Below the pieces are notes generated by a model, which had not been told where the DNA came from, did not search any database, and worked only from the letters and a program-made list of their open reading frames with translations. The position numbers and the translations under genes were made by a program. From Tidjanibacter sp. (GTDB lineage: Bacteria > Bacteroidota > Bacteroidia > Bacteroidales > Rikenellaceae), in NCBI GenBank assembly GCA_017547065.1, contig JAFYRC010000010.1:1-8278 (forward strand): a stretch of 8,278 bases of DNA, given 5' to 3'. Below, in pieces: positions 6,766-8,278 of the stretch (position 1 is the stretch's first letter; each line of letters opens with the position of its first letter).

Positions 6766-8278
6766 CTATTTTGCTTTGTGCTCCTCAATCCACCTGATGA
6801 TCATGGGATAGGTCTGCTCGGCATACTTGTAGCGGTTCTGGAACCAGAAGCCATGGCCACCCGAGGGGAAGATGTGCATCTCACAGGGCACGTTGTTCTC
6901 CTGCAAAGCCGAGTAGAACTCAACGCTGTTCTGATAGTCCACTGCCTTATCATCGGCGGTGAGCACCAGCATAGTGGGAGGGGTATTTTTGTTCACTGCG
7001 TTCTGCAACGAATAGGTCTTACGCAACTCGGGGTCTTTGTGATTTGCGCCGAGCAGAATCTCCCTTGTGTTAACCGAGGAGAACTGCATCGAAATCACGG
7101 GGTAGATGAGCACACCGAAGTTGGGACGTGTAGCCTCCGAGGTGTAGCGGGTAAGCAGGTTGGCAGCGAAGTGGCCACCGGCCGAGAAGCCGATGACGCC
7201 CACCTCGTTGGGGTTGATACCCCATTTCTCGGCACCCTCACGGATAATCCTCATAGCCTGCTCGCCATCCTCCAAGGGGAGCTCGGGGTGGCCGTTGGGC
7301 ATACGATATTTGAGCACAAAGGCTGCAATACCGTTCTCGTTGAGCCACTCGGCAGTCTTGTAACCCTCGCGAGTTACACACACCTTCTCGTAGCTGCCAC
7401 CAGGAGTAACCAACATAGCCTGACCGGTAGCCTTCTCCTTTGCGGGCAGGAATACCAAAATCTCGGGGGTGGTGATATTCACAAAATATCCCCTGCTGTT
7501 GACGCGCTCCCTCATGTGCTCGAGGCCGTTGGACGAAGATACGCCATTGGGATAGAGAGCAACAACCTCATTGGGGGTGGGGATCTCCTCGGGGTTGTAA
7601 TTAATGGTGTTCTCGATAAGGTAGAAGTGACCATCCTCGGCACCCAGCAGGATATCCTCCCTGCCGTCGGCATTCCAGTCAACCACGGTGGGCGACACGG
7701 TGTGGCCCTCAAGCACCTTGCTTGCGAGGTTACCCATATACTCAAAATATGTCTTACCGTCCTTGTCCTCAACGTTGCGGAACCAAGCGGCATTCTGCGA
7801 GTCTACGATGAGATCCTTACGGCCATCGCCATCCCAGTCGCTGAAACAGATCTTACGACGGCCCGACTTACCTGCGATACCGTCATTGAGGCGCAACTCG
7901 CCGGCGGTGGTGTCAACCACACCGGTCTTGTTGTTGTAGAGCGAGCAGTTGGTGCCATAGAACACCCTGCGTCCGGGCATCAGCACATTCTCGCCTTTGC
8001 TCTTGGTACCCTCGTGCAGTACAAGGTAGCCCTCGGTGTCAAGCACCACGAGGTCCAAAATACCGTCGCCGGTCCAATCAATGGGCACGGGAGTGGTACG
8101 CCACTGAGTTACAAGAGTATTTTTCTGGGGAGCCCACCAGTTCCAAGTAACCCTGGGAGCCTCCACGCCATTGTAGTTAACCTTCACGGGCTTGGGAGCC
8201 GAGAGTTTCAAACCACCAAGACCTTTGAGCCACTCGATCTTACCCGAGATGGAGTTCATGATGATGTCGAACTTGCCG
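6766..8278 (-). CDS. Beta-propeller (FG-GAP/VCBS-like) fused to alpha/beta-hydrolase esterase, 5' end missing
   Basis: The frame is open to the right window edge (GKFDII precedes the first in-window Met at 8257-8259), so the true start lies outside. With that Met as residue 1, three Ca-binding-like blades are visible: DWTGDGILD (61-69), DWDGDGRKD (141-149) and DWNADGRED (194-202), each followed by a hydrophobic strand. The edge segment looks like the end of another blade. A linker at about 220-260 leads to an alpha/beta hydrolase with oxyanion loop TPGGSY (285-290), nucleophile elbow GFSAGGH (Ser359), acid Asp436 or Asp437 in TADDKAV and His469 in GGHGF. The elbow context (RIIREGAEKWGINPNEVG) resembles acetyl-xylan or feruloyl-type esterases of the BD-FAE group. 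The propeller may bind glycan or present the enzyme on the surface. This is the first gene of the visible cluster. The esterase class is well supported; its acyl group and sugar are unknown. Confidence 0.88.
   Translation of the reverse strand, partial: GKFDIIMNSISGKIEWLKGLGGLKLSAPKPVKVNYNGVEAPRVTWNWWAPQKNTLVTQWRTTPVPIDWTGDGILDLVVLDTEGYLVLHEGTKSKGENVLMPGRRVFYGTNCSLYNNKTGVVDTTAGELRLNDGIAGKSGRRKICFSDWDGDGRKDLIVDSQNAAWFRNVEDKDGKTYFEYMGNLASKVLEGHTVSPTVVDWNADGREDILLGAEDGHFYLIENTINYNPEEIPTPNEVVALYPNGVSSSNGLEHMRERVNSRGYFVNITTPEILVFLPAKEKATGQAMLVTPGGSYEKVCVTREGYKTAEWLNENGIAAFVLKYRMPNGHPELPLEDGEQAMRIIREGAEKWGINPNEVGVIGFSAGGHFAANLLTRYTSEATRPNFGVLIYPVISMQFSSVNTREILLGANHKDPELRKTYSLQNAVNKNTPPTMLVLTADDKAVDYQNSVEFYSALQENNVPCEMHIFPSGGHGFWFQNRYKYAEQTYPMIIRWIEEHKAK

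Noticed and set aside
8257..8259. ATG at 8259 as the true start of the propeller-esterase
   Set aside because: The frame stays open upstream and encodes GKFDII, which continues a propeller strand. There is no signal peptide after this Met, so it is an internal methionine.

Overview
The window looks like part of a carbohydrate-utilisation locus from a Bacteroidota bacterium, most likely a gut-type Bacteroidales. The evidence is a SusC-type TonB-linked transporter, start codons preceded by A-rich leaders with no Shine-Dalgarno sequence, and secreted carbohydrate esterases. A genus such as Alistipes or a Rikenellaceae relative is only a guess. All six genes lie on the minus strand, so transcription runs from high to low coordinates.

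In transcription order the layout is: (1) 6766-8278, the C-terminal part of a secreted protein joining an FG-GAP/VCBS-type beta-propeller to an alpha/beta-hydrolase esterase, cut by the right window edge; (2) 4841-6706, an exported SASA-family (sialate O-acetylesterase-like) esterase with an extra C-terminal domain; (3) 3885-4799, a DapA/NanA-superfamily class I pyruvate aldolase; (4) 2357-3835, a sodium:solute symporter; (5) 559-2331, L-fucose isomerase FucI, the firmest assignment; (6) 1-483, the N-terminus of a SusC/RagA-like outer-membrane transporter, cut by the left window edge. Spacers are 25 to 75 bp and none shows a recognisable Bacteroidota promoter (TAnnTTTG), so the genes are probably co-transcribed from a promoter outside the window. 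The one notable spacer element is a 17-bp hairpin between fucI and susC. It is fully paired only as minus-strand RNA, where G-U wobbles are allowed, and it ends about 23 nt before the susC start codon.

As a working model (inference), the two exported esterases remove acetyl or other acyl groups from a glycan, SusC imports oligosaccharides, the symporter brings a released monosaccharide or sugar acid across the inner membrane, FucI isomerises L-fucose (or D-arabinose), and the aldolase cleaves a 2-keto-3-deoxy or ulosonic acid to pyruvate. FucI and the aldolase do not act on each other's products in any known pathway. The locus therefore either handles two different sugars (for example fucose plus a sialic-acid- or Kdo-like acid from mucin or a pectin such as RG-II) or uses a route not visible here. 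No glycoside hydrolase, fuculokinase, fuculose-phosphate aldolase, SusD or regulator is in the window. No tRNA, rRNA, CRISPR array or mobile element was seen, and there is no gene-free stretch longer than 75 bp.
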